Made by a program: the position numbers and the translations under genes. This document shows positions 34,218 to 43,137 of a stretch of 64,000 bases of DNA, piece after piece. Source of the DNA: an uncultured Prevotellaceae bacterium (GTDB taxonomy: Bacteria; Bacteroidota; Bacteroidia; Bacteroidales; Bacteroidaceae). Under the pieces are notes generated by a model. The model was not told the origin of the DNA, searched no databases, and saw only the letters and a list, made by a program, of their open reading frames with translations. How positions within the stretch are numbered: the first letter of the stretch is position 1; each line of letters starts with the position of its first letter. Where the stretch lies: positions 295,195-359,194 of the forward strand of contig ONCG01000001.1 of assembly GCA_900316285.1 (NCBI GenBank), given 5' to 3'.

Positions 34218-35558
34218 TTACCTTTCGATAACCACGAGGCTATCGTTTCCCACTCGCGACTGCAGCCACTGACGCAGCTTCGTGGCATCGGCGGCAGGCA
34301 GGCGGCGACCACCATCGGTGCTGACGAGTGCCAAGACGAAGTGTCGTCGGGCCGTTGTGTCGCGATGCACCTCGCTGACCGGCGACAGACTCAACGCCTT
34401 GACTTGTGGGAACAGCACTTTCAGTTCAGGACGCATGGCGGCAGATAGTTCCTCATAGCGCACATAGCCTTCCAGTTGTTCCGAGAGCAGGGCCGTCTGC
34501 GACGACAGCTCCATGAGTTGCTGGCGGTCGGCCTCGCGGGTCGTCGACAACTGCGTGAGTTGGTTGTTCAGCTGCAGCAGACTATCGGTTTGGGCTCCCT
34601 GAATGATGCTCAGCTTGTATTCGCCCAGTCCATAGTGTTGCAACTGCTTCTGCGCCTCTGCCTGCGTAGCGGCATTGATCTCGCGGCCCACAGCGACAAC
34701 GCGCAGCGTACGACCCTCCACACTGTTCGAGATGACCTGCGTTCCCGACTGTGTGAGCTCGTTCTTCAAGAACCGGTGCACGTTATGATCAAAGACACTC
34801 TTTCGCACAATCATCACCGTCATCACAGCGGCAGGTATCATCGTCACAACCACAACGGCGGTGAGAAGACGGTGTGCGCGGCGTTCCCGCCATGCCGACA
34901 TGAACTCATGTTTATGGAAACCCAACAGGCGAACGCCGAAATAAGTGGAGAGGGCAATGAACACCGTGTTGATGAAAAACAGATAGAACGCACCCAGGAA
35001 ATACAGCAGATGTCCTGTTGCTAACCCATAACCGGCCGTGCACAATGGCGGCATCAAGGCCGTGGCAATAGCAACACCGGGAATGACATTTCCCTTGTTG
35101 TGTGTGCAAAGGGCAATGATACCGGCAGCACCACCGCAGAAGGCGATAAGCACATCGTATAGCGTGGGCGACGTGCGCGCCAGCAACTCCGACTGAGCCT
35201 CACCCAGTGGCGAGATGAAGAAGTAAATCGTTGCCGTGAGCACACTGAAGATGGTCGCCACGACATAGTTTTTCACCGAACGCTTTAGCAGGTCGAAGTT
35301 ATTCGTGCCTACAGCCAGTCCCATGCCGATGATCGGACCCATGAGTGGCGAGATGAGCATCGCACCTATGATGACCGCTGTTGAATTGATGTTCAGTCCC
35401 AGCGATGCGATGAGGATGGCAAAGATGAGCACCCACAACTTCGCCCCACGGAACGAGACGTCATTGATAATCTGACTGACAATGGCTTCCTCGTGGTCGC
35501 GGTCGGCCTGCAAATTAAAATAGCCACGCAGCTCTTCTGAAAAACTCTTAATGTCCAT
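34218..35558 (-). CDS. DUF389 (TIGR00341) family membrane protein
   Basis: 446 residues. The N-terminal half is a conserved membrane domain with six or more helices, including the signatures LNINSTAVIIGAMLISPLMG and IPGVAIATALMPPLCTAGYG. The C-terminal half is a soluble, partly coiled-coil region (LQLNNQLTQLSTTREADRQQ). Transport or channel roles have been proposed for the family but none is established. It is on the opposite strand and splits the fructan genes in two, so it is probably an unrelated insertion. Confidence 0.88.
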   Translation of the reverse strand: MDIKSFSEELRGYFNLQADRDHEEAIVSQIINDVSFRGAKLWVLIFAILIASLGLNINSTAVIIGAMLISPLMGPIIGMGLAVGTNNFDLLKRSVKNYVVATIFSVLTATIYFFISPLGEAQSELLARTSPTLYDVLIAFCGGAAGIIALCTHNKGNVIPGVAIATALMPPLCTAGYGLATGHLLYFLGAFYLFFINTVFIALSTYFGVRLLGFHKHEFMSAWRERRAHRLLTAVVVVTMIPAAVMTVMIVRKSVFDHNVHRFLKNELTQSGTQVISNSVEGRTLRVVAVGREINAATQAEAQKQLQHYGLGEYKLSIIQGAQTDSLLQLNNQLTQLSTTREADRQQLMELSSQTALLSEQLEGYVRYEELSAAMRPELKVLFPQVKALSLSPVSEVHRDTTARRHFVLALVSTDGGRRLPAADATKLRQWLQSRVGNDSLVVIER

Positions 35559-35568
35559 ACGCCGATAA

Positions 35569-35666
35569 AAACTATAAACTATAAACTAGAAACTAGAAAC
35601 CAGAAACTAGAAACTAGAAACTAGAAACCAGAAACAAGAAACTAGAAACTTGAAACTCTTAAACTC
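35569..35666. repeat. AAACTAG heptamer array (14 units)
   Basis: Fourteen contiguous 7-bp units (AAACTAT, AAACTAG, AAACCAG, AAACAAG, AAACTTG, AAACTCT) fill the region just upstream of the DUF389 start. The next 200 bases hold an opposing GCAAAATTACGAATAA promoter-like motif (minus strand, near 35693) and A/T-rich sequence. Confidence 0.92.
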
Positions 35667-35851
35667 ACGAAGCGCACTCCTTGCGCCTTTGCAAAATTAC
35701 GAATAAGTGAGCGAATAACCAAATTTATTTGAGTTTTTCCGAACGGGGAGTCAAATACGACGCATGTCAAATGACGAAAAAGTCTTTAAAAAACGTACAA
35801 TCAATAATAAAAACGTTGCAATGAACTATTTTTTAAAGTCTTTGTATCATA

Positions 35852-35887
35852 TTTGAAAGAGAGTTGCCTGGTATTTTCGTATCTTTG
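35852..35887 (+). promoter_or_regulatory. Promoter of the second fructan unit
   Basis: TATCTTTG (35880-35887) with TTTG 24 bases upstream (35852-35855), a long spacer, or TTG 13 bases upstream. It lies 44 bases before the GH32 start. Confidence 0.5.
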
Positions 35888-35930
35888 CAAGCAAACAAAT
35901 CAATTCTTTACTATCAACCAAAACATTGAA

Positions 35931-37730
35931 ATGAACATGAAAAGACTATTACTGATGGCCACATGCCTGATAGGGTGGCTTACCATGAGTGCTCAGGCGC
36001 CACAAATCTTGTCCGACCGGCATGCCATGCTGCGCATCAATGCACAGAGCCGTTATCTGCTGCTCCCCATTCAGGAGCGCGAAGAAATTGCCAATATCAG
36101 CATCATCGTCAACGGCAAGCAAGTGAAATCGCTGAATGCCAAACTGGCTGTCGATAAGGTCGACTACTATGTACCCCTCGACCTCTCTTCGTTCAACCCG
36201 AACCTCCTGCTGGACATCACCTTCCACGGCGACCGTCGCACCACGGGTGCCATCAAGGGTTATGTGTGCTGGAAGGAGATGCAGCAGAGCAATACCTTCG
36301 ATACCACCAATCGCGAGCAGTTCCGCCCCGTCTATCACCACACGCCTCTCTATGGCTGGATGAACGACCCGAACGGTATGGTATATCAAGACGGTGTTTG
36401 GCACCTCTTCTATCAGTACAACCCCTTTGGCTCACAGTGGGAGAACATGAACTGGGGACACTCCACCAGCCGTGACCTCATCCACTGGGAAGCTCAGCCC
36501 ATCGCCCTCGAGCCTGATGCACTTGGCTCCATCTTCTCTGGCTCGTGCGTCATTGATAAGGGCAACACTGCCGGCTTCGGCGCTGGTGCCATGATTGCCA
36601 TGTACACCTCTGCCGGACAGAACCAGTCGCAGTCCATCGCCTACAGTACCGATGGTGGCAAGACCTTCAGCACCTATGAAGGCAACCCCGTCATCACACA
36701 GGATGCTCCCGACTTCCGCGACCCGAAGGTGTTCTGGTTCGAGCAGACCAAGCGTTGGATTGTGGTGCTCGCAGTAGGACAGGAAGTGCAGTTCTATAGC
36801 TCACCCAATCTGAAGGACTGGACTTACGAGAGTTCCTTCGGCCGCGAGTATGGCAATCACGACGGTGTGTGGGAATGCCCCGACCTGCTGCCCCTGACAC
36901 TCAATGCCAAGCTCTCGAACAACAGCTCGAAAAAGTGGGTGCTCCTGCTGAACATCAACCCCGGTGGTCCCTTCGGCGGCTCGGCCACACAGTATTTCGT
37001 CGGACAGTTCGACGGTCATAAGTTCACCTGCGAGGATGCTCCCTCTGAGACGAAGTGGATGGACTATGGTAAGGACCACTATGCTACGGTGACCTTCTCC
37101 AACGCCCCCGACAACCGTACGGTTGCCATCGCTTGGATGTCCAACTGGCAGTATGCCAACCAGGTTCCCACCCAGCAGTTCCGCTCAGCTAACTCTATTC
37201 CTCGCGACCTGCATCTCATGCAGCTCGATGGCGAGACCTATCTCGTCAGCACACCTTCCAAGGAAATGCTCGCCATGCGCGGCAAGGCTGTGAAGAAAGG
37301 CTCTGCCTCCAACAAGGTCGTCAAGAACCTGCTGAAGCAAAACGACGGTGCCTATGAGATCACCGCCACCCTCGACATGCAGAAGGACGGTCAGGCACAG
37401 GTCACATTATTTAATAATAAGGGCGAGGAGGCCGTCATCGGCTTCGACACCGCTAAGAAAGAATACTACTTCGACCGCACCAAGAGCGGACAGACCAGCT
37501 TCTCCGACGACTTCGCCTGCGTGACGCGTGCCCCGCTGCCCGATGCTGACACCTATCAGCTGCGCATCTTCGTCGACAAGGCAAGCATCGAGGTGTTCAT
37601 CGATCCCGGCTTCGGTCACAGTGGTGTGTTCCCCATGACCAGCCTGGTATTCCCCAACGAGCCCTACAACAACCTACGTGTCAGCGGTCGTGGCAAGCTC
37701 CAAGACATCACCGTCTATCCGTTGAAGTAA
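35931..37730 (+). CDS. GH32 exo-fructosidase with N-terminal DUF4980-type domain
   Basis: The ATG at 35931 gives 599 residues with a signal peptide ending MSAQ. Residues about 25-120 form an extra N-terminal beta domain of the DUF4980 type. The GH32 propeller follows with canonical motifs GWMNDPNGM, FRDPKVFW and WECPDLL, then a C-terminal beta-sandwich with LRIFVDKASIEVFIDPG. The canonical motifs make this the most typical invertase/levanase of the three. It likely frees fructose in the periplasm for the downstream permease and kinase. Confidence 0.93.
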   Translation: MNMKRLLLMATCLIGWLTMSAQAPQILSDRHAMLRINAQSRYLLLPIQEREEIANISIIVNGKQVKSLNAKLAVDKVDYYVPLDLSSFNPNLLLDITFHGDRRTTGAIKGYVCWKEMQQSNTFDTTNREQFRPVYHHTPLYGWMNDPNGMVYQDGVWHLFYQYNPFGSQWENMNWGHSTSRDLIHWEAQPIALEPDALGSIFSGSCVIDKGNTAGFGAGAMIAMYTSAGQNQSQSIAYSTDGGKTFSTYEGNPVITQDAPDFRDPKVFWFEQTKRWIVVLAVGQEVQFYSSPNLKDWTYESSFGREYGNHDGVWECPDLLPLTLNAKLSNNSSKKWVLLLNINPGGPFGGSATQYFVGQFDGHKFTCEDAPSETKWMDYGKDHYATVTFSNAPDNRTVAIAWMSNWQYANQVPTQQFRSANSIPRDLHLMQLDGETYLVSTPSKEMLAMRGKAVKKGSASNKVVKNLLKQNDGAYEITATLDMQKDGQAQVTLFNNKGEEAVIGFDTAKKEYYFDRTKSGQTSFSDDFACVTRAPLPDADTYQLRIFVDKASIEVFIDPGFGHSGVFPMTSLVFPNEPYNNLRVSGRGKLQDITVYPLK

Positions 37731-37736
37731 AGTGCC

Positions 37737-37766
37737 CCACCCACTACCCTCCCCAAAGGGGGAGGG
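37737..37766. repeat. CCCTCCCC-type repeat at GH32 gene end
   Basis: CACCCACTACCCTCCCCAAA with GGGGGAGGG follows the stop codon by a few bases, like the other gene-end copies at 16683 and 63832. Confidence 0.5.
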
Positions 37767-37830
37767 AGACAGGGAAGGCATTCGCTTCACTCCTTCACTC
37801 CTAAACATCAAATCATTAAAACTAATAACA

Positions 37831-38994
37831 ATGGCTTCTCAAACAAAGAAAACCGCAATCCTATCGGTGATGCTCTGCTTCTTCTGCATGGGCTTCGTCG
37901 ACTTGGTAGGCATCGCCTCCAACTACGTGAAGGCCGACCTCGCACTCAGCGACTCCGTGGCTAACATCTTCCCATCGCTCGTGTTCTTCTGGTTCCTCAT
38001 CTTCAGTGTGCCCACCGGCATGCTCATGAACAAGATCGGACGCAAGAACACCGTGCTCCTCTCGCTCATCGTGACAGCTGTCTCGCTGTTGCTGCCCCTC
38101 TTCGGTGAGAACTTCGGCATCATGCTCGTTGCCTTCTCCCTCCTCGGCATCGGTAATGCCCTCATGCAGACATCGCTCAACCCGCTGGTATCGACCGTCA
38201 TGGGCGGAGGCAACCTCGCCTCAACGCTTACGTTCGGACAGTTCGTGAAGGCCATCGCTTCTTTCTCGGCACCTTATTTTGCCATGTGGGGAGCCACGCA
38301 GGTTATTCCCGAGTTCGGACTCAACTGGCGCGTGCTCTTTGCTATCTTCCTCGTTGTTGGTGCAATTGCAGCCCTCTGGCTTGCCGCCACGCCTATCAAG
38401 GAAGAGCCCATCGAAGGACGTCCTTCCACATTCGTTGAGTGCTTCAAGCTGCTTGGCACTCCCATCGTGCTGCTGTCGTTCCTTGGCATCATGTGTCATG
38501 TAGGCATCGACGTGGGTACCAACACCACAGCACCGAAGATTCTGATGGAGCGCCTGGGCATGTCGCTCAACGATGCAGCCTTTGCCACATCGCTCTACTT
38601 CATCTTCCGTACCATCGGCTGTCTGACGGGTTCGTTCTTCCTTCGCATCATGAGCAACCGCACGTTCTTCATCATCTCGGTCATCATGATGGCTCTCTCC
38701 ATGTGCGGACTCTTCTTCGGCACATCGAAGCTCGTGCTCTACACCGCCATTGCCCTCGTCGGCTACGGCAACTCGAACATCTTCTCCATTTGCTTCGCAC
38801 AGGCACTCACCTCGATGCCAAACAAGCAGAACGAGGTATCGGGTCTGATGATCATGGGCCTCTTCGGTGGTACCGTATTCCCGCTCCTCATGGGCTTCAT
38901 GAGCGATGCCATGGGACAGGCTGGTGCAGTACTCGTCATGGCAGTAGGCGTCATCTACCTCTTCACCTATATACCGAAAGTAGCAGCAAAGTAA
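37831..38994 (+). CDS. MFS sugar permease, probable fructose:H+ symporter
   Basis: The ATG at 37831 gives 387 residues with about 12 membrane helices. The RKNTVLLSLIV segment after helix 2 (loop MNKIGRKN) is the MFS loop signature. It belongs to the FucP-like branch and sits between an exo-fructosidase and a fructokinase, the position of BT1758 in B. thetaiotaomicron. It likely carries fructose over the inner membrane. Confidence 0.88.
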   Translation: MASQTKKTAILSVMLCFFCMGFVDLVGIASNYVKADLALSDSVANIFPSLVFFWFLIFSVPTGMLMNKIGRKNTVLLSLIVTAVSLLLPLFGENFGIMLVAFSLLGIGNALMQTSLNPLVSTVMGGGNLASTLTFGQFVKAIASFSAPYFAMWGATQVIPEFGLNWRVLFAIFLVVGAIAALWLAATPIKEEPIEGRPSTFVECFKLLGTPIVLLSFLGIMCHVGIDVGTNTTAPKILMERLGMSLNDAAFATSLYFIFRTIGCLTGSFFLRIMSNRTFFIISVIMMALSMCGLFFGTSKLVLYTAIALVGYGNSNIFSICFAQALTSMPNKQNEVSGLMIMGLFGGTVFPLLMGFMSDAMGQAGAVLVMAVGVIYLFTYIPKVAAK

Positions 38995-39029
38995 CCAGGA
39001 AAACCCTTTAAAACCCTTTATAAAACAAT

Positions 39030-39911
39030 ATGGAAAAGAGATATGTCATCGGCCTCGGCGAAGCACTCTGGGATGTGCTGCCTGAAGGTAAGAAACTCGG
39101 CGGAGCACCGGCCAACTTCGCTTATCATGCAGGCCAGTTCCTCGGACAGGCCAACACCATGGCCATTAGTGCACTCGGCGAAGACAAACTCGCCGAAGAA
39201 ACCATCGCTGCTCTCGAAGAGCACGGACTACAGTACACCATGCCTCGTGTGCCCTACCCCACTGGCACCGTACAGGTACAACTCGACGAGCAGGGCATTC
39301 CCACCTACGACATCCGCGAGAACGTAGCATGGGACAACATCCCGTTCACGCCCGAGATTGAGGAGATTGCGCGCAACTGCCGCGCCGTGTGCTTCGGCTC
39401 GCTGGCCCAGCGCAATGTTGTCAGCCGTGAGAACATCCACCGCTTCCTCGATGCCACACCTGAGGACTGCGTGAAGATCTTCGACATCAACCTGCGTCAG
39501 AACTTCTACACGAAGGAGGTCATCCAGGAGTCCATGCGTCGCTGCAACATCCTGAAGATCAACGACGAGGAACTCGTCATCATCGGTCGCATGTTCGGCT
39601 ATCCCGGCCTTGACATCGAGAACAAGTGCTGGCTCATCCTTGGCAAGTACGACCTTGATATGCTTGTGCTCACCTGCGGCACCAACGGCTCGTATGTGTT
39701 CACACCCGGCCAGATGTCGTTCCAGGAGACCCCGAAGGTGGAAGTTGCCGACACCGTTGGCGCTGGCGACTCGTTCACTGGCTCGTTCTGTGCTGCCATC
39801 CTCAACGGCAAGCCCGTCGCCGAGGCTCACAAGCTCGCAGTGAAGGTCAGCGCCTTCGTCTGCACGCAGAATGGTGCTATGCCCACCATCCCCGCCTCGC
39901 TGCTCGGATAA
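39030..39911 (+). CDS. Fructokinase, PfkB family
   Basis: Phosphorylates cytoplasmic fructose. 293 residues; GLGEALWDVLPEGKKLGGAPAN is the N-terminal PfkB signature, cut here into EALWDVLPEG and LGGAPANFAYHAG. DTVGAGDSFTGSF near residue 245 holds the catalytic Asp and anion hole. It is 35 bases after the permease and ends at a strong terminator, completing the pathway from fructan to fructose phosphate. Confidence 0.92.
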   Translation: MEKRYVIGLGEALWDVLPEGKKLGGAPANFAYHAGQFLGQANTMAISALGEDKLAEETIAALEEHGLQYTMPRVPYPTGTVQVQLDEQGIPTYDIRENVAWDNIPFTPEIEEIARNCRAVCFGSLAQRNVVSRENIHRFLDATPEDCVKIFDINLRQNFYTKEVIQESMRRCNILKINDEELVIIGRMFGYPGLDIENKCWLILGKYDLDMLVLTCGTNGSYVFTPGQMSFQETPKVEVADTVGAGDSFTGSFCAAILNGKPVAEAHKLAVKVSAFVCTQNGAMPTIPASLLG

Positions 39912-39937
39912 ACGAAACATTCAACCATACTTCTTTC

Positions 39938-39967
39938 GCCCCCAAAGTTCACTCTTTGGGGGCTTTT
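39938..39967 (+). terminator. Terminator after fructokinase
   Basis: Perfect 10-bp stem GCCCCCAAAG / CTTTGGGGGC with a 6-base loop, then TTTT. Confidence 0.92.
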
Positions 39968-39975
39968 CATGTAGT

Positions 39976-40041
39976 ATAGCAATTCTATTGCAGCCTGCTG
40001 CAACCATGCTGTACATTACTGCAATTAGATTGCAACCATCC
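39976..40041. repeat. Short palindromic array (three units, 21-22 bp)
   Basis: Cores GCAATTCTATTGC, GCAACCATGCTG and GCAATTAGATTGC are spaced 21-22 bp. They resemble a very short relative of arrays A-C with a different core. The rest of the gap to 40198 shows no gene. Confidence 0.45.
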
Positions 40042-40198
40042 CCCCTTTCTTATATATGAAGTTCTGCTGGGCTTATAAAACAATGTACTACTCTGCCAGA
40101 AGCGTGAAACATTCACGAAAAATGTGTGAAAGCATCGCTGACTTGGACAAGGAACGAGGTGTGAAATGTTAAAAGTAACAACTTTGTTAGTAATAAAC

Positions 40199-40229
40199 TT
40201 GTTAGTAACAATTTTATTTCATATCTTTG
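40199..40229 (+). promoter_or_regulatory. Promoter of the ATPase gene
   Basis: TTG (40199-40201), 20 bases, TATCTTTG (40222-40229), 14 bases before the ATG. TTGTTAGTAA occurs twice just upstream (about 40184 and 40199). Confidence 0.7.
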
Positions 40230-40242
40230 CACCTAGAAAACA

Positions 40243-41391
40243 ATGTTTGAATATATGGCTATAGTGAATCCATTTGTCTTTGGCAAGGCTGCAGAAGGAG
40301 CGTATTTTACGGACAGGGCTGAAGACGCCAAGCGCCTTCATGCCAATCTTACGCATGGCATTAACACGATTCTTATTTCTCCTCGCAGATGGGGAAAGAC
40401 TTCACTTGTGAAGAAAGTGATCTCAGACATTGACAGGCCTGACATCAAGACCGTTTTCATCGACATCTTCCAGTGCAAGTCAGAATACGAGTTCTACCAT
40501 GCCTTTGCGTCGGCTGTCATCAAGCAGACATCTTCAAAACTTGACGAGTGGGTGGAGACGGCAAAGACCTTCCTTTCCAACATCTCGCCCAAGTTCTCAT
40601 TTGGCGCCGACCCAATGAACGACTTCTCGCTGTCGTTTGAGTGGAATCCCAAGGACGATACTGAAACCGACATCTTACAATTGCCAGAGAAGATAGCTCA
40701 AAAAAAGAATATCCATCTGGTGGTATGCTTGGATGAGTTCCAGCAAATGGCCGACTTCGATGACTCATTGAAGTTCCAGAAGAAGCTACGCTCTGTGTGG
40801 CAGCATCAGCAGAACGTCACATATTGCATGTTTGGCAGCAAGAAACACCTGATGGAGAACATCTTCAATGACAAGAGCAAACCGTTCTACAAGTTTGGTG
40901 ACATGATGTTCCTCAAAAAGATTCCCACCGAGGAATGGGTTCCGTTCATTTGTGCCAAGTTCCAAGAAACGGGCAAGACCATCTCTCCTGAACAAGCCGC
41001 TAAAATTTGTGAAGCAACGGAAAACCTCTCCTCATATGTCCAGCATCTGGCGTGGGTGGTATGGTATAAGGCCGACAAGGTCGTAACCAATCAAGACATC
41101 ACGGCTGCCATTGATGACCTGCTGGAACAGAACAAGGTATTCTTTCAACGTGAAGTTGAGCAATTGACAGAGCATCAGCTTAACTTCCTCCGCGCATTGG
41201 CCAATGGCGTTACCACTGGATTCAGCCGAAAAGATGTCATCAAGAAATATCGCCTGGAGTCTTCGGCCAATGTGCAATCCGTTAAAAAGGCCTTGCTGAA
41301 GAAGGATCTCATTGACGTGGACGGGCAGGAAATCTCTTTCAATGACTCCCTCTTTAAACAATGGCTGAAACGACAGGCATTCTACGATTAA
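40243..41391 (+). CDS. Archaeal-type AAA ATPase with C-terminal winged helix
   Basis: 382 residues (or 378 from the second Met at 40255). The Walker A motif is SPRRWGKTSL and the Walker B motif is LVVCLDEFQQM. A C-terminal region with FSRKDVIKKYRLESSANVQS looks like a winged helix. The layout fits the STAND/MNS-type ATPase group common in Archaea and Bacteroidetes, whose role is unknown. It stands alone. No nuclease or methylase partner is adjacent, so a defence role cannot be claimed. Confidence 0.75.
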   Translation: MFEYMAIVNPFVFGKAAEGAYFTDRAEDAKRLHANLTHGINTILISPRRWGKTSLVKKVISDIDRPDIKTVFIDIFQCKSEYEFYHAFASAVIKQTSSKLDEWVETAKTFLSNISPKFSFGADPMNDFSLSFEWNPKDDTETDILQLPEKIAQKKNIHLVVCLDEFQQMADFDDSLKFQKKLRSVWQHQQNVTYCMFGSKKHLMENIFNDKSKPFYKFGDMMFLKKIPTEEWVPFICAKFQETGKTISPEQAAKICEATENLSSYVQHLAWVVWYKADKVVTNQDITAAIDDLLEQNKVFFQREVEQLTEHQLNFLRALANGVTTGFSRKDVIKKYRLESSANVQSVKKALLKKDLIDVDGQEISFNDSLFKQWLKRQAFYD

Positions 41392-41505
41392 TAAAAGACG
41401 AAAGGCTGCTTTAGACCTCAGCCAAAACAATACCAACTGACCTCACGGGGAGAGGCCTCCACCACAGGGAGGGGAGAGAACCCTATAAAAGAAACAAGGC
41501 TGTTC

Positions 41506-41737
41506 AATTTGTAGTCCCCTCCTTCCTTTGGAGGGGTCAGGGGTGGCGAAGCGCGAGGAGGGAGCGATGAGGGAAGCGCAGCGACGGGGGAAGAGACAAA
41601 TAAGGTTCGACCTATTCCTAAATGATTTGTTTATAATAGGTTATATCATTATTCTTCTCTACCACCCCGCACCCCTCCTCCCAGGAGGAGGGGACCACTG
41701 GCAGCGGCTTTTTATCCATTATTTCATTTTGACACGC
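41506..41737. repeat. Inverted-repeat element, copy 1 of a pair
   Basis: GTCCCCTCCTT..GGAGGGGTCAGGGGTGG (41514-41546) faces CCACCCCGCACCCCTCCTCC..GGAC (41662-41695). It contains an extra GC-rich insertion near 41547-41595. The core GGTTCGACCTATT..AATAGGTTAT matches the copy at 50770-50957. 41392-41505 and 41738-41878 show nothing else. Confidence 0.8.
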
Positions 41738-41878
41738 CCTTCTCTTAGTAGTGAAAGAAACTGTTTAATTGGGCAGGATGCCCTTGGAAGATGCCATGAA
41801 AGAGAAAAAATGAGTTTGAATTGAAAATAATCGCATTTCCGCTTTACATTTTCTTCTTCTGAATTGTATTATAAGTGT

Positions 41879-42382
41879 ATGACACGAAAAGATGTTGAAA
41901 GTCTGTTCAAGACACACTACACGCAGATGTATCATCTGGCACTCACGCTGCTCTTCGACGAAGCCAAGAGCAAAGACGTGGTGAGCGAGGTGTTTGCCAA
42001 CCTGATCAGTAGCAGCGCCGTCGTGAGAGCAGACAATGCAAAAGCGTTCCTGATGGCGAGTGTGCGCCACCGCTGCCTAAATGTGTTGCAGCACATGCAG
42101 GTGCAAGAACGCTTTGCTCGCTTGCTCATAGCAGACAGCGATGCACTCGTTAGCAACAATACAGCAGAGGAGCAAATGCAGATGGAGGAACTGATGCGCT
42201 ACTTGCAAAACAGCCTTCCGCCAATGAGCCTAGAGATATTCCGTCTGCGCTATCTGCAAGAAATGACGTGCCAGGAGGTTGCTGAGGCGCTAAACGTCAG
42301 CCGGCAGACTGTCCACACCCACTTAAAGCAGACGGTGGAGAAAATCAGAACGTATTATAATTCAAACTCAAAAGCAATATGA
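41879..42382 (+). CDS. ECF-type RNA polymerase sigma factor
   Basis: The ATG at 41879 gives 167 residues. Region 2 (YHLALTLLFDEAKSKDVVSEVFANL) and region 4 (IFRLRYLQEMTCQEVAEALNVSRQTVHTHLKQ) are clear. It overlaps the next gene by 4 bases. No TAnnTTTG promoter is visible upstream, which fits autoregulation by the sigma factor itself. Together with the FecR-like protein and receptors it forms a cell-surface signalling set. Confidence 0.9.
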   Translation: MTRKDVESLFKTHYTQMYHLALTLLFDEAKSKDVVSEVFANLISSSAVVRADNAKAFLMASVRHRCLNVLQHMQVQERFARLLIADSDALVSNNTAEEQMQMEELMRYLQNSLPPMSLEIFRLRYLQEMTCQEVAEALNVSRQTVHTHLKQTVEKIRTYYNSNSKAI

Positions 42383-43137
42383 TGACCGAAGATAAGCGTA
42401 TTGAGTGGCTTCTGGAACTACAGGACCACCCCGAGCAACTGACCGACAAACAGATGCAGCAGATACTCGCTGACGACGAGATGCGCCAACTTGTGAAACA
42501 GCTTGGCTTTGCAAAGCGTGCCTTCAAGCACGATGAACTGGTTGATGACACCCCCGATGTGGAGGCCGAATGGGAGAAGTTTTCAGCCAGCCATGCAAAT
42601 GAACTGACGAACGCAGCAAGGGCAGAGGGCAAGCTTGCTTGCACTATGCCTTGCAAGGAGGAAGAAGACGAAAGTCAATTGGGTGCCCTCGACGAAGAAA
42701 AGCCAAAGTCCCATTTCTATATTTACCTCTTTAGACACAAGATAGCAGCCTCTTTTATCGGTGTACTCCTGGCTTCGGGCATTGCCTTTGCCGCCATCCA
42801 AGTTGTGCGAAACATCAGCACCCCCAAACCGCAACAGCCCACGACGGAGCAAACAACCGACATCGAGCCAGTCGCTTCCCTGCCCGCAGATACGGTGAAG
42901 GCCGACACAATTCCCGTTGAGCCTTACGTATTCAACAATGTGTCACTTGACTCCATGCTCACAACCATTGCTGCAGCCTATGGGGCCGGCGTGGAGTTTG
43001 AGAATGACGCGGCCCGCCACCTTCGTTTCCACTTTGTTTGGAAGCGTGAAGACAGCCTCTCGCGTGTAGTAGAAAAGTTGAACACCTTCGAGGCCGTGAA
43101 TATCGGCATGGAAGATAATAAACTGGTAGTTAGATGA
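42379..43137 (+). CDS. FecR-like anti-sigma protein (short form) with C-terminal DUF4974
   Basis: 252 residues. The cytoplasmic part (1-115) is helical and should bind the sigma factor. One membrane segment (about 116-137, IAASFIGVLLASGIAFAAIQ) leads to a short Thr/Pro-rich linker and a periplasmic DUF4974 domain (YVFNNVSLDSMLTTIAAAYG to IGMEDNKLVVR). The usual central FecR beta-helix domain is missing. It overlaps the sigma gene and the receptor gene by 4 bases each, so all three are translationally coupled. Confidence 0.85.
   Translation: MMTEDKRIEWLLELQDHPEQLTDKQMQQILADDEMRQLVKQLGFAKRAFKHDELVDDTPDVEAEWEKFSASHANELTNAARAEGKLACTMPCKEEEDESQLGALDEEKPKSHFYIYLFRHKIAASFIGVLLASGIAFAAIQVVRNISTPKPQQPTTEQTTDIEPVASLPADTVKADTIPVEPYVFNNVSLDSMLTTIAAAYGAGVEFENDAARHLRFHFVWKREDSLSRVVEKLNTFEAVNIGMEDNKLVVR

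Noticed and set aside
34218-35558. DUF389 protein as a fructan-locus transporter
   Set aside because: It is on the opposite strand, has its own flanking repeats, and the family is not linked with sugar uptake; the MFS permease fills that role.
39968-40198. tRNA gene in the gap after fructokinase
   Set aside because: No cloverleaf, TTC-loop motif or CCA-proximal stem could be found on either strand.
40243-41391. ATPase as part of an anti-phage defence system
   Set aside because: No partner nuclease, methylase or toxin gene is adjacent, and this ATPase group is widespread without a known defence role.
41528-41824. Plus-strand frame of 98 residues
   Set aside because: It lies across the inverted-repeat element at 41506-41737 and its codons follow the repeat, not a protein pattern.
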